DNA of 64,000 nucleotides from Metarhizium brunneum (Eukaryota > Ascomycota > Sordariomycetes > Hypocreales > Clavicipitaceae): contig NC_089426.1 in the NCBI RefSeq assembly GCF_013426205.1, positions 1 to 64,000 on the forward strand, written 5' to 3'. The notes under the pieces are model-generated. The model was not told the DNA's origin and did not search any database. It saw nothing but the letters and a program-made list of their open reading frames with translations. Numbering within the stretch: position 1 is the stretch's first letter; each line of letters opens with the position of its first letter. A program made the position numbers and the translations under genes. Of this stretch, positions 43,761 to 59,000 are shown in pieces.

Positions 43761-44097
43761 GTTTAGAAGCCACACCTAGCTTTCGCAGATACTAAATCTT
43801 GAGAGATGGCGGGCTAGGTAATCTAGCCCTACCCTATATCACAATTAGAAGAATTTAAATCATGTGTTCTTGTGTCGCAATTTGAAAAGCCGAATAAATA
43901 TTTCTTAGACCATCTAAATCATACCATCTAAAAAAATGACTCGATATACATAACTCAACTTCGCATGAAATACAAAAAAATACATGTCGCAAACCTAGTA
44001 ATACCCACAATCCAACAACATCAACAAACATACGAGTGTACAACACCGCATGAATAAAAAATATCCGCGAAGTTGCCCACAAACCATTTCCTTGACC
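43761..44097. other. Convergent 3' intergenic region
   Basis: Short AT-rich spacer between the hydrolase stop and the NRPS stop at 44098-44100. No gene seen. Confidence 0.6.
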
Positions 44098-47000
44098 TTA
44101 TACGATTGTGAGCTGACGAATGTCCTGCTCCGGCTGGGAGATGATGGACGAAATCGCAGCACTAAATGATTCGGCCACATCCACACCTTGACTTCGGGAA
44201 ATGCGTTCTTCCCAAAACTCCAGCACAAGAGAAAGATCATCCTTTTCATATGTTCCTCTAATGTAAATATCATACTGTAATTCTCAAAGTCAGCTGTGTA
44301 CTTCCAAACAACGATAGGAGAAAGGGGGAAAAGGCGAATCTGCCCGACGTACATGGACTGGGTCAAACTCGTCCTGTAGATGGATGCTATGTCCCTGTGA
44401 ATTTTGTGTTTCTGGGCTCTCTAGTGTGTCCCTGTGCATGGAAATGGCCGTGTTAAAAAGCTCAGATTCAAGGCCCTTGGCATGTTTTTGTATATTTGCC
44501 AAATAGGAGGTTTGATGTGGCAGCATGTGCAGATATTCCTCTTGGGAAGCCTTGAGTGTTTGCAAGACGGATCGTGTCTCGTCAAGCCGGACTCTGCACG
44601 GAATGAGACTCATCAAGGGGCCGAAAATTTCATCTACGTCGTGAACAGGTAGGTCTCTTCCTGAGGTGATGGTGCCAAAGCACGGCGTAGTAGACTTGGT
44701 GTACTTTTGGAGCACCAGAGCCCAGGCTATGCGGATGAGGTTGGCTTGCGTTACTTCCCACTTTGCACAGAACGCGGCGATTCCTTTAGGATCGAGGTTG
44801 GGTACCTCAATTTGAACTGTGCCCTGCTGTTCCGCAACGTTCTGGGAAGTCGGGAAAAGACATGGTTCCACGTCTTGTAGATGCTTGGCCCAGAAACCGT
44901 GTCCATCATCTTGCGGCTGTTCGTGCACATACTTGATAAAATTACTGTAAAGAGGACCGTCCGAGTATAGATGACTTGTATAAGCAAGTTCAAAGTCGCG
45001 AAGCATGATAGCGGTGGAGTGGCCGTCGATGATGGCATGATTCATCTCAAACCGGAGATAGGCACGCTTGGCCGTTGTCTGATACACTGAGAGGTGATGC
45101 TGGAGGCCATTTTGAGCGTAGTATGGCGGTCGTTGAAGATCTCCGTGGCCCGTAGCAGCCGCCTCTGCTTCACTAGTGGTATGGAAGGATATGCTTGGTG
45201 CAGGATCTCGGAGGATGACATGAGTCGTTCGGCCGTGTCCGGGCTCGTCACGGACGAGGACGGCTCGGAAGAGTCCGTGTCGTTTGACCACGTTTGCCCA
45301 AGCCCGCTGGATTCTTGAGAATTCTACAGTTTCGCCGACTTGTGAAGCCTCAATGGCCAGCCCAAATCCAGTCACATATGCTCTTGGATCTTGTTCTTGC
45401 GCTTGCATTATACGTTCTTGCATAGGCGTGCAGGGATAAATATCCTCGATATCCTCGGCAAGAACCGCACCGAGTCGTAAGCCGTGCTTTTGATGAAATT
45501 CGACGACCTCTTTTTGAGTAGAATACTGCACCTGCGTCGAATCATCTACAAACTCTTCGCGTGCTGTCAAATGTGCTGCTGCGGATGCAATCTTGGCAAT
45601 CGTCTTCTTCTGGAGGATGTCGGTGATGGATATTTTTGCAACGGAAGCTCGTGCTGCTGCCGATATTTGCATCGCCGTGATGGAGTCACCGCCGAGACGT
45701 AGAAAGCTATCATCCATGCCAATAGTCGCCGCATCCACATTGAGAATCTGTGCCCAGATCTGTTGGAGCGCTCGTTCCATCTCCGTCGACGGGCCGCGTT
45801 TGTCGGCCACGAGCCCGCTTCGCAGCTCGGCGAGTTGCTGAACAGAAAAGCCAGCGCCGATATCACGCAGGCGGCGGCGGTCAGTTTTTCCAGAAGCTGT
45901 CATTGGCAACTGATCGAGTTCCAGCAAGGCCGCTGGCACCATGTAGGACGGAAGAACCTCGACGAGCAAGTCCTCGACGGAGGCGGGGATGCCGGCTATA
46001 TGGATTGTAGGTAGTTTGCTGTCAGCATCACCAACAGCAGTTGGTACTGCAGGCATCCTTGTCTCTAAATGCGTGTTCGGATCCATCACCACAAAGACTG
46101 CCAGCAAAGGCTTGGCTTCTTGGCCGCTGGGCACGATGACTTCGGCAGCCACCTGTTGCACGCCGGGCATACAGACCTGGAGTTGATGTTCGACCTCGCC
46201 TAATTCCACTCTTTGACCACGAATCTTGACTTGTGTGTCCTTACGGCCCACGAAGCTAAGGCTCCCATCGTCGTTGTACCGCACGAGATCACCAGTCTTG
46301 TATAAACGCCCTCGGCGGCCGGGCAGGTCCGCTGTTCCGCGCCGTAGCCAGACTGGATCCTCAATAAAGGCTTCCGCTGTTCTCTCTGCATCATGAAGGT
46401 ATCCTGGTCCCACAAGCGGCCCTTCGAGCAACAATTCTCCAACGGCACCTATCGGTACCAGTCGATCCGAGTTGCTTGGGTCGGATAACCAGGTTACTGC
46501 TCCAGCCCCGGCACCGATATTCATCACGCCAACGCCATCATGTTGGCATTGTATAGTACTGGTTGGCGTGCACTCAGAGGGTCCGTATGTGTTGATGACG
46601 ACGACATTGTCTGGCCAGCCCTTTGCGTCGTCTTGGTTGACTGCTTCCCCGCCCAGAATTAGGAATCGGAGATCAACCAACCGCTGACGCTCAAGGGTGC
46701 GCGCGACAGAGGGCGTTAATTCGATCAAAGTAGCTTTAGTGTTAATTAGAGACTCGGTGAGGTTGTTCTTCCGATCGGCATCTGAAGGCACACACAGGCA
46801 GCCTCCCATTGCGAGAGTCATGAAAGCCGTCTCGATGGAGGCGTCAAATACGTATGACGCAAAGTCGTAAACGCGGGCCTGGCTATCGTAGCCGAGAGTA
46901 TTTGCCTGATAGTAAATGGAAGAGGAGAACGACGCATGCGTCACAACAACACCCTTTGGCTTTCCCGTACTTCCAGAGGTAAAAACGACATACATGGGGG

Positions 47001-50000
47001 ATGATGGGTTGCTTTCCACCTGAAGAGGACGGTCTGTGTTGCCCATAGTATCCGGATGCGGGCTGTCTACAGTCAGTACTTTGATACCAAGATCAGAGCA
47101 CCTGTAGGCTTCGGTGGAAGAGCAAACCAGAAGCTTCGCTCGTGTTTGCTGAATGATGGAGTTGAGACGAGATGTCGGTTGCGATGGATCGACGAGGACA
47201 AAGGCGGCTCCAGCCTTGAGAACGGCTACCATAGCGACGACTGTCCATTGTGATTTTTCGAAATAAAGTGGAACAATGACATCTGGGCCTATCCCAAAGC
47301 TCTTTAAGCGATGACCGAAGGAGGTAGAAGCCTTATCCAATTCGCGGTATGTCCAGTCGCCGTCCCATGCGCATACAGCCTGTTTGTCAGGCCACCTCTG
47401 AGCAGCATCAGCGACAAGGTTGTGAATTACGGCGTCAATGGTTCGTGGAACCACTGCGTTCCATTTCCAGACATCTTGCAAGTCGCTCTGGGTCATGACA
47501 TCAATGTCGGCCAGGCTGTTGTTCTGGTTCCCTGTGTCCTGATCTTCGTTGCTAACAAGAGCGGTAACAAGCCGCTCCAACAAACTGGCGACCCGATTAG
47601 CTTGCTGGTCAGACAAGCAACATAGACGATACTCCAAGTTCAATCCTATTTGGCCTGCACCGTATGTTATGCTGAGAGCAATGTCGTACTTCAAGTTGTT
47701 AGCTCAATGATCTGTGGCACTAATGCGTTCAGGAAAGTACACTCACTTCAGTTGGATCCTCTCCGTCGAGTTCCGTAAATTCTAAATCTTGGCGGCTGCT
47801 GCGGTCTGAGGTGCTGTCATCACGCTGGAAGGATACAAGAGTATTGAAAAGCGTCTGGCCGGGCAGGAGACTCAGTTCATGCTGTATGTCGGCCAGAGAG
47901 CAATGTTGGAAGTCAAGGTCTGACAAGACCTGATCGTGCGTGCTCCGTACAAGATCATCCTTGGTCCGGTTCTGTGATAGATCGATGCGACAGACTAGCA
48001 GGTTTGCGTACGCACCAACTGATTCTGCGATGCCAGGTACTGGAAGGTCTCTTCCAGATGCGAGATACCCGAAGCAGACGTCGTTAGTTCCCGTATAGTT
48101 TGCTAAAAGGAGGGCCCAGGCACTCTGGAATAGGCTTGCGGCTGTGACGAATTTCTCCTCGCTGAATTGTTGAATCTTGGCAAATGTCTCGCCGGTTATG
48201 TCGATGCTTACAGACGAAACATCATTAGCTTGTCGGGAGAGGCTGGATAGATGAGGAAATTGGCAGGAATTGACGCCGCCTAGCTTCTTCTTCCAGTAGT
48301 TCATTCGATTTGCTGGCAAGCTTGAAGTGAGCACCCGCGCAAAGTCGTAGTTTATATCAACTGCCTCCTGGCTTAGGACCCCAGCGTATGCCCGCGCCCA
48401 GTCCTCCAGGATTATCATGGATGAGCTGCCATCGGTAATAGCATGACTCATTTCCAGCTGACAAATTACTTGACTGCCGCTTAGCCCATTGATGTTAGGT
48501 AGCTCAAGCAGGGTTAGGCGGTGAGGAGGTTTGAGTTGCTGGTAGTTGACCGAGGGAAGACCCGTCAGCATGCTCAGTGCAGAATTCTCGCTATGGCTCT
48601 TTAACAGGACAATATTCGCGGGACATGCTTCCAACACAACCTGGTTAAAAGCTGTGTTGTCATTAAAACCGTCGATGAAAACGCTGCGGAGTGACGGATG
48701 TCGCGCAACTACTTTCTGCCACGCTTCTGCGAGGCGAGCAATGCTGATGTCATTATCTGGCGACTTAATTCGATATACCTGCGAGGTTTTGTATGAAGAC
48801 GTGTCCTTGAGCTGGCTAAGAAGAATACCGTTAATCATTGGTGGGCAAGGATAAATGCCTGCGACTGTGGCGTTATTGGCTGCCATGATGTCTGGTAGAA
48901 CATGAGCCTGCAACTCGTCGAGACCTTTGTAATCGAGGTTCAGGAACTCGTAGTCACAGAGGGTCATTTTAGGCTTTCTGAAAGCGAGAGTAGTACAGAT
49001 CTTCTGTAATGATAGGCCGATCTGCGCGAACCAATCCCGAATGAGGCCTTGATGAGAAATATGTCGGTTCCATGAGAATGAGAAGTGAGTTGATCCTCCC
49101 TCAATCGATACATTGATCTCAAAGAGAGCTGACATAGGTAGAGCCGGGCCAGCGTCGGAGATACCGTCAAGAGTAATGTTATTGAAGAGAGAGTCATCGT
49201 TTTCAAGCTGCTGAAATTGGCCGTGGTAATTGAAAACTAGCTCCATAGTAGATCCATGCGACTTGAATGCATGAGCTCCCTTGCTACTCAGATATCTGGA
49301 CGTGAAGTAAGCCCAGCCATTGGCGAGAAGGCGTCTTCGAGCATCTTTTACAAGCCGAACAATGTGCTCATGCGAGTTGTCTCTATCCCTTGATACAGTT
49401 ATCGGAGCCAAGGTGCTGAACCAACCAACTGTTCGAGACAAGTCAACCTCGGCATTCCAAGACTCACGACCATGACCCTCGTTGAAAATTGTAAGGCCTT
49501 GTCGAGGGAATATGGTGAGGAAAGCATCCGAGACTGCAGAGAGAAGAAGATCGAGGGGTTCCGTATTGAAGGCACTGTTGCTCCCCTTTAATAACAATGC
49601 TGTCACTTCTGGTCCAATTTCCAAGAAGTCCTCGTACTGATCACTGGCTGTGTTTGAGGTTGATGAATCGAAGTTCCAGAACTCGAGATCGTTATTAGCC
49701 TCTTGTACAGATGGCAAGCGCTGAGGGTCGTATTTCGAATCGGCAATCTCCTCTTTCTGCAACTGATTCCAAACTTGAAACGGAAGTCCTTCCTCTAACT
49801 GACCGTCACTTATGAGAGTCTCCAAATCTTCTAGGATGATACGCCATGATACAAGGTCAACAACGAGGTGGTGGGCCACAAAGAGAAGGTATTGCTCCCC
49901 TGAAGGTAACGTGCATAAATCTGCAGCAAAAACGACGCCTTTCTCGATATCCAATCCATGTTGTCTTTGTGATGCTACGGCTTTGACTTCCGACAGAGAT

Positions 50001-53000
50001 CCGAGATTCCAAGATTTAAAATGATGCACATTTTCGGCAGTAGGCTTCAGCACAGACTGTGTCCAGTACTCGCCTATTTGCTGGAATCGGGCCCTAAGCA
50101 TAGAGTGTTGCCGGACAATTGTTGAGATTGCGCTTCCGATTCTGTCTGAGGACACTACTTGTCTCAGTTGGAGGTAGAAGCTCTGATTAAAGTGATAATC
50201 TGTAGTATTGACGAGTCGGGTTGGGCACTGATCGAAGAACCACTGCTGGATAGGCGAAAGACCAAAGGACCTCTCGTATTCTTCTTGATGCGCTGTCAAT
50301 GTTGCTGTGACGGCCGAATTTCTTGCCACTTCTGCAAGAGATTTGCTCCTGAGCAGAGTTGCGACTGAGAAAACAACTTGAGAGGCGCGACAGTGGGGGC
50401 TGAGACGCATTGCAGAGATGGAATCACCACCATTAGCAATAAAAGACTTGTGAATATTGATCTGCTCAACTGGTAGGTTGAGGACGATACTGCAAGCATT
50501 TGCAATTGCTTGCTCTGCATAGGTCACTGGCTTTCGATTGACCTCATCGTCTGTGTCGTTTTCGTGAGAGATCTTGATGAAGGTTTCCAAGTCCATATTG
50601 CAGAGCCATTCGCGAAGAACCTTGTGGTTGAGCTTACCAGAGGGGTTAAGAGGGATTTCCCTGACGGCAATCCAAATGGATGGAACCATGTAAACAGGGA
50701 GAGCACCCTCCAGCATAGTATGAAGATTCTTTTGGATGTCCCGGAACTGTCGCGCCGCGGTTTCATCATCGATGGCGAGATTGATTTCGGACGAGTTGAC
50801 GGCTCCTGGTTGGCATTCTTCAAGGCTAACAACGCCGACAAGTCGATTTGCACAAGGTCCCGAGACAGGAAATACACTCGCCGCCTGCCGAACGGACGAA
50901 TGACGCATCATGTGATTGTCAATTTCTCCCAGCTCCACACGTTGCCCGTGAAGTTTGACTTGAGCATCCTTACGGCCAATGTATACCAGGCTTCCATCCC
51001 TATTATATCGGACCAAGTCACCGGTTCTATACAGACGACCATGACGGCCAGGTTGACCCGGAGCGCCACGAAGCAGCCACGGTGGATTGTCAATAAAGGC
51101 CGCAGCAGTCTTCTCGGGGTCATCAAGGTAACCCGGTCCCACGGATGGTCCTTCTAGGAGGAGCTCACCAACGCTGCCTACCGGTGTCAGAAATTGGGCA
51201 GTTTTTGTATCAGCTACCCACGTGACGGTGCCGACACCTTTGCCAATGCCAACCTCCAGCATGTTATCAGACTTGATGCTGGCGAAAGTAGCAGCTGGAG
51301 TTGCCTCACAAGGTCCGTAGGCGTTCCTTAAATCCACAATCTTTGCCCACCGCTCCGCATATGCTTGCGGAAGAGCCTCTCCGGCGAGGAGTAACGTGTC
51401 CAGCAATTGGATCGACTCGAGGGGAAGGATTGATGCCGTCGAGGGAGTCAGTTGCACGAAATTAGCTCTGTAGTGTCGGAGAGAGCCGGCCAGGTCGTCT
51501 CTTCGCTCAGCGTCAGAAGGAACGCACAGAGTGGCGCCGCTTGTTAATGAATTCAATAAATTGGCCCAGGTGGCATCAAATGCGTAAGAAGCAAAGTCGT
51601 ATACCCTTGATCCTTCTTTGAAGCCGTTAATCCCCTGCTGATGCTGGATAGCATTACTATAATTTGAGTGTATGATGATGACACCCTTTGGTGTTCCCGT
51701 ACTGCCAGAAGTAAATACCACATAAAGCTTGTTCCAGGGCCGCACGCGTTGGAATCGCGTCGAAGACGGGGCATTTACATCAGCCAGACTAGACAGACTG
51801 GCCTCGTTGATGACCATAACCGAAGTGTCTGCAAGCCGAAGCGCTAGATCTTCGTTGCTTGATGAAGACAGGATCAATGTCGGGTTCACCTGTCGCGTGA
51901 TAATCCTCAGTCGGTCTTCAGGGAGAGTTGTGTCCATCGCCACGGATGCACCGCCAGCCTTCATAACTGCAAGCATTGCTATACATGTATAGCCGGATTT
52001 CTCGAAGCATAGTGGTACAACAACTTCTGGACCAACACCCAAGCTTACGAGGTGGCGGGCAAGACGGCTCGTAATGCTATCTAGCTCTGAGTAGGTCCAA
52101 GTTCCATCCCAGGCACACACAGCTTCAGTATCTGGCAGTCTCTGGGCTGTCTCTTCAAAAAGATGATGGACCAATGCGTTCGAACACTCTGGCACTGTAG
52201 CGTTCCAGCCCCAAATGTCGTGCAAGTCCTCTCGACCAAGCGTCTCTATATCAGAAAGTGCCTTTTGGGCATTTTCGGGGTCGCAAATCTGACGGAGTAC
52301 ATGCTCAAAGTGCGCTACATGCTTCTGAACTTGGTTTTTGCTGATTATTTTGGAGTCGAAGGCAATCCTCAACGCGAGCCCGTGATCTTCTAGATCACAG
52401 CTGACTGTAAGCGCATGTGTATTTAGATCCGCAATAGGTTCATCACCGTCTTCGTCGCGGAGCTCAACAAATAGCTGGCTACTTGAGTTATCGCTCCTCT
52501 CAGATGGCTGTATTACCAGCAGCGTTTGGAAGTTGCAGGCTCGTTCAGCTTCGGTGCTCATCCGGCGGATCCGTTGTAATCCCGTCTGCTCCAACGCCGT
52601 CATTTCAATTCCCTGAGCTTGTATTTGCATTAAGGTTTCCTGCAAAGTTGTCCCTGGATCCAGCACGACTCGCATTGGCACTGTTGCAATTGTTGGTCCA
52701 GTTATGCGCTCAATGCCTGGTACAGATGCCTGCCGACCGCTCACAGTCAGACCGAAAATCACGTCATTAGAATCAGTGTATCGCGCCGCCAAAATGGACC
52801 ATGCCACCCGGACTGCCGTGGAGGCAGTCGTATCGGTAGTTGGCCATTGTAGCTCCTGGATGTGATGATCTATTGTTTGGTCGGATTGGGGCTCATAGGT
52901 TGACGAGGGTAGTGCCGGATATGTTACGGCATCAAACTCTGTAAACTGTTTCTTCCAGTACTCCTCAGCCTGTTTGCTATCCGCGCGTTGTAAATGTCTA

Positions 53001-56000
53001 ACAAATAGCTGGAACGGGGGCGGATGCTGGAGATTTGCCTCGCCTATATATGACTTCTCTAGATTCTCCAGCAGAAGCGGAACTGTCCACCCATCGTATA
53101 GCGCATGATGCATCGTCCAAACAAAGAAATGCTCGTCTTGTTCATTGATAATAGCGACTCGCACGAGAGGCGTGCCCAACCCGATTGTTAATTGCTCATC
53201 CGCATGCTGATAGGCACCCAAGCTTGTGTAGTTCTCACCCAACCAATGGATCTGCTGCTGAGCAATGACAACCTGTACCAGGCCCTGACTGGATAAATCC
53301 ACGATTCGTGTACGTAACATCGGGGTTATTGATACCAAGTGTTTCCAAGATTCTCGGAAACGCTGCACATCAACAGTGCTTTGGAGCTGGTGGATAGACC
53401 TGAAGATATAGTCCCCTGGGCGCTTTGTTGTTAGAGCCAGAAGACCTTCTTGAAGCGGAGTGCAAGGGAAAACATCCTCGATGTGTGAGGCATCTACTCC
53501 ACAAAAGGCGGCAGCCTCTTGGCGTATTTCTTGAAGTTCACAACCAGTCTTTAGTAGTGAGAATGGCTCGACATCCATTCTATCTGACTCGAATACCCGG
53601 CGAGCTTTCGCAGCCAAGTCGCCCAGGAGGGGCGTCTGGAAGATATCCGCAACGGTCAAAGCTATGCCTTGCTCACGAGCCGCTGCAACAAGTTTCATGA
53701 CCCCAATAGAATCACCCCCGACCTGTAAGAAGCTGTCATCGATTCCAATTTTGTCGACACTGATGCCAAGCACAGATGACGACAAGCTTAGGAGGCGTCG
53801 TTCCATTTCCGTAGTCGGTTTTCGACGTTCACCACTTGTTGACGAGCTGTGAATTAGAAGCTCTTCCAAAGTCATTCGTTCTCCTATGGCACGAATTTGT
53901 CGCCTGTCTGTCTTGCCCGTGGCCGTCATAGGGACGTGGTCAACAAGGACATAGGATGAAGGTATCATATAAGGAGGTATTAGCTTCGCAAGCCTTTCGT
54001 TTAATCCCACAGTCAATCTCTGCAAATCTGATGCTTGCTCATTGACATCTTTGCCCGCGGCCCCGGAAAGGCATATGAAGGCTATCAGCATGGCTTGGTG
54101 GTGTTGTCGAGGCACAAGCATTTCTACTATTACTTGTGCATCTGCAGAGTCCGTGACACTGGAAGCAACATGATGCTCAATATCTCCAAGCTCTAGACGC
54201 TGGCCGTTGATCTTGACTTGGGCGTCTTTCCGGCCAACAAAAGATAGGGTGCCATCTGGATTATATCGAACTAGGTCGCCAGTCTTGTAGAGACGGCCAT
54301 GGCGGCCTTTTCTGCCGACCGTGCCTTGTAGTAACCATTTGGGATCTTCGATAAACACGTTTGCTGTTTTTTGGGGATCTCCCAGGTATCCCGCGCCGAC
54401 GAGCGGACCTTCCAGAAGCAGTTCGCCAATACTGCCTACTGGCACAAGTGAAGTACCTGTATGAGCATCGACAACCCATGTGTTGACTCCAACACCACGG
54501 CCAATTGTTGTCATATCATAGCTATTTGGCCTTATGGCTGCAATCGTAGTGGTAGGTGTGCATTCGCAAGGACCATAACCATTGCGGAGGTCTACGACGG
54601 AAGCCCACTGCTTTGCAGAATCTGGTATGAGGCGTTCTCCTCCAACCATTAACAGGTCCAAAGATTGAATTGTCTCCAGCGGGAGAATGCTTGCAGTTGA
54701 GGGAGTGATGTCAATGAAATTGGCCCCTAGCCGCTTGATGGAACCAGCCAAATCGTTTCTTCGATCAGTTTCGGAAGGAATGCATAAACATGCACCACAT
54801 GATAGCGTCTGTAGCGCATTTGACCATATGTTATCGAAAGCATGCGATGAGAAGTCGTAGACACGTGAAGTAGGTTTGAAGCCATGCAGATCTCGTACAT
54901 GTCGGATGGAGCTGCTGAAATTGACATGCTTAATGATAACACCCTTGGGCTGCCCCGTACTTCCAGATGTGAAGTTGATATACAAGGTATTTTCGGGCTG
55001 AACACTTGACGAAAGTGGCTGGCTGGGTAAGTCGAGCTCGGATAACTGTGCCGAATCCAGCACCACTATGGGCTGGTTGGTGAGCTGTGTTGCGAGGTCT
55101 TTAGTCGCAGAAGATGATAGGATTAGCGCTGGTTTAATCTGCCGCACAATAGTTTGAAGGCGCTCTTTAGGGACGGTTACATCCATCGCCACAGATGCTC
55201 CGCCGGCTTTCATTACAGCTAGCATCGCGACTGGCATCCATCGACTTTTCTCAAGGTATAAAGGCACTATAACCTCAGGACCAACACCTAACCCGATGAG
55301 ATGAAATGCTAGGCGAGATGAAGCATCATCTAACTCGGAATAAGTAAAATCACCGTCCCAAGCACACACAGCAGGGGCGTTGGGCTGTTTGGCGATGGTC
55401 TCGGCGATGAGTTCATGAACTAAGACATTGGCAGCTTCCGGCACTGTCTTGTTCCAACGCCAAATGGCATCTAAATCCTCCTCGCTGACTGAGCTGATGT
55501 CTGATAATGTAGTAGATATATGTCCTCCGTCAAGCGAGCCATTGAGCATGCCGTCGGCTGCGATAGTAATTGATATGGTCTTTACGAGGGAAATGACGCG
55601 GCTAGCCTGCTCACTGGACAGACATGAAGAGCGGGCATCAAGAGATAAGTATGCCGTGGTATCAGATATTGAAAAGCTGACCCCAATGTCGAACTGACAA
55701 AATATTAATATCGCGGGGCAAAACAAAGGCGATGAATACAGATACTCACCTCAGTGGGGTCTTCGCCGTCTGTATTAGTAAAAGTGAGCATCGGCGCTTC
55801 TGCTTCCTCTGCTACCGCCTCTTCCTCCTTCTGGAAGGATACAATCGTGTTGAATAGTGACTGGCCAGAGGGCATACCGAGTTGGTGTTGGATATCGGCT
55901 AGAGAACTCTGTTGATAGCCCAAATCCTCCATGACTTGATCATGAATATGGTGTACGAGTTGTGGGCTGGTCCATTCACGCGATATGTCGGCTCGGCAGA

Positions 56001-59000
56001 TCAACATAGAAGCATATGCACCAACAGCCTCCGTGATACCCGACACTGGAAGATCTCTACCGGATGCGAGGTAGCCGAACTTGACACTGTCCTTTCCTGT
56101 GTAAGCTGCCAAACAGAGTGCCCAGGCACTCTGGAAGAGGCTTGCAGGTGTCACGGATTGTGACTCGCAAAATCGCAGGATTTGGGTGAACTTGTCACCA
56201 GTTATTTCAGCCGAAGCGAAGCACACTCCCTGCTCGGCCTGGGAAACGTCGGGAACATGGTTTAATGGCTCGAAATAACAAGGTTCTGCATCTGCTAGCT
56301 TTCGTTTCCAATATGCCATCCTGTGCGTTGCCGACACGGATTTTAAAAACCGTGCAAAACCACGATTGACGTCGTTGATGCCGTCAAGGTCCAGGGTGCC
56401 GGTATAAGCCTTGATCCAATCTTCAACAATGATTGCTGACGAGGCACCATCTGTAATGGTATGGCTGGCCTCTAACTGACAGAAAACCAGATTCTCTTCA
56501 CGAACAAAACTCATTGCTAAGCGGTGTGGCGGCCTGATGTTTCGGTAGTTCACAGGCTGTAGGTTATTGAGCATTGCCAATGCTGAAGTTCTGTTCTCAC
56601 TCTCCAGTAGAATCACGTCTCCACGATAAGACTGCAAGACCACTTGATTGAAGGCTGCTGTTGAATCACTAGCAGGAATAAAAACCGTTCGCAAAGCAGG
56701 CTGACGAGCGATTACAGTCTGCCAAGCTTCAGCCAGCCGGTCAAGCCTAATTAGATGACCGATGGGGGACCGTATCTCATATAGGGCGGAAGTCTCATAA
56801 GCCCCAGGTTCCTTGATTTGGCTCAGTAGCATGCCATCCACCATAGGTAGACATGGGAAAATGTCCTCTACCGTTGTGTTATTGGTCGACTCGATTTCAG
56901 GAATAACATGGCTATGAAGGTCGTCGAGCTGCTTGTAATTGAGATGGAGAAACTCATAGTCGTAAAGGGTCTTGGAGGGTGCTCTACAGCCAAGATCATC
57001 GCAAATAGCGTGCAGTGATGGGCTGACCTGAGAAATCCACTTGTCGATCAAGTCCTGGTGGGCTATATAACGATTCCAGGAAAAGAAGACTTGTGTAACT
57101 CCATCTTCGATTGTAGCATTTATCTCAATGAGCGATGATGCGGGTAAGGATGGCCCAACATCAGAGGTTTTGTCTAGGACAATGGTGTCAAACAGGGCAT
57201 CGTCGTGCTCTAGTTGCTGAAACTGGCCATGATAATTGAAGACGAGCTCCATGGTAGTAGCCTCATGTGATTCAAATGCTCTGATTCCCTTGCTGTTTAG
57301 ATACCTGGAGGCAAAGTAAGCCCAGCCGTTGGACGGCAGTCGCCTCCTCATATCCTTGACATGCCGCACAATGTTGACGGCACTGTCAGCTTCGTCACGG
57401 GAAATCCTAAGGGGGCTCATTGTAGTAAACCAACCGACCGTGCGGGAGAGATCTACCTCTAGACTCCCTGGTTCACGGCCGTGGCCCTCATTAAATATAG
57501 TGAGGCCCCCACGACTAGGAAAGGCTTGTAAGAAAGAGTGCCACACTGCTGACAGAAGTAGGTCCACCGGTTCAGTATTGAAGGCACTATTGGCGTCCTT
57601 TAAAAGGCGTAAAGTGAGATCTCTACCAATTACCAGAGACCTGTCCTTGAGGTCGCCCACTGTATTTGGGGTATCCGGGGTAAATTCCCAGAAAGCAAGG
57701 TTATTAGTGACTTTGTCGATATTAAGAACGTTTTCAGGATCCAGCTCCGGTGTGCCGGCCTTCTCTATTTGCAAATGGTTCCATACTTGGAAGGGAACCT
57801 CTTCTTGCAGGGCGCCACCAGCCAGTAGGACCTCTAGGTCTTCTAGGATAATTCGCCACGACACAAGGTCAACAACCAAGTGATGTGCAATGAGGATAAG
57901 ATATTGATCCGATTTGGGAGCCGGGGTTATGCAGACATCTGCTGAAAAGACGGGGCCATTCTCGATATCCAGCTCTTGCTGCCTCTTTGCGGCCAGACAC
58001 TCAATGTCAGTCATCGAATCTCGTTGCGACGACTCAAAGTGATACAGGCCCTGGTCGGGTTGAACGACACGCTGCATCCATTTGCCCTCAATCCTTGCAA
58101 AGCGTGCTCTAAGCATGGAGTGCTTCTCCACGACTGTGTCAATTGCACTGCGAAGCGTGTCTGTGGAGATTGGACGTGCAACTCTAACATAAAAGCTTTG
58201 ATTGCAATAATGGCTTTTCGTGTTGACCAAATCAGGTGGCGATTGACCGAAGAACCACTGTTGGATCGGCGAGAGGTCGAAAAATACGTCGAATTTTTCG
58301 GTTCGTGATACTGTAGGAGTGGTGACCGTTGTTGATAATTGTACAACTTCAGCGAGCGACCGTCCTTTGAGCAAGTTTGCAACAGAGAAGACAACGTTGG
58401 CAGCGCGACATTGAGGACTAAGACGCATAGCTGAGATGGAATCACCTCCGTTCGCTACGAATGATCGTTGTAAATCGATATTCTCTATCGGGGTGTTTAG
58501 AACTGTACTGCACGCTCTTAAAAGCACATCTTCTGCTTCATTCTTGGGTTTTCGGTGCCCTGGACTGCGCCCAATACCCGAGATGGTACTAAATGTCTCT
58601 GCATCAATGTTAGCAAGCCACTCCTCAAGCCGCTTGCGGTCGAGTTTGCCAGATGCGCTGAGAGGTATATCGTGGACGACAGCCCAGATAGTGGGAACCA
58701 TGTAGGCAGGTAAAGTATTCTCCAAAAGAGCTCGGAGAACCTCGACACGTTGCTGAGTCTGTTCATCATGGGACCTGGCATCTAGTTTTATAGGCGATAT
58801 GCCCCGGCTTTCACGGTCCGGTCCGACAATGGCAATTACGCCAACGAGTCGGTTGATGCATGGGCCGGATGTAGGAAGTATACACGCCGATTGTCGAATC
58901 CAGGATTCGAGTGAAATGCGGCTCTCGATCTCGCCTAGCTCTACACGTTGGCCATTGATTTTGACTTGAGCATCTTTACGTCCCACAAATGTGAGACTTC

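Noticed and set aside
51729..51992. Plus-strand open frames inside the giant NRPS
   Set aside because: Shadows of the GC-balanced NRPS coding frame on the minus strand; none has a domain of its own.
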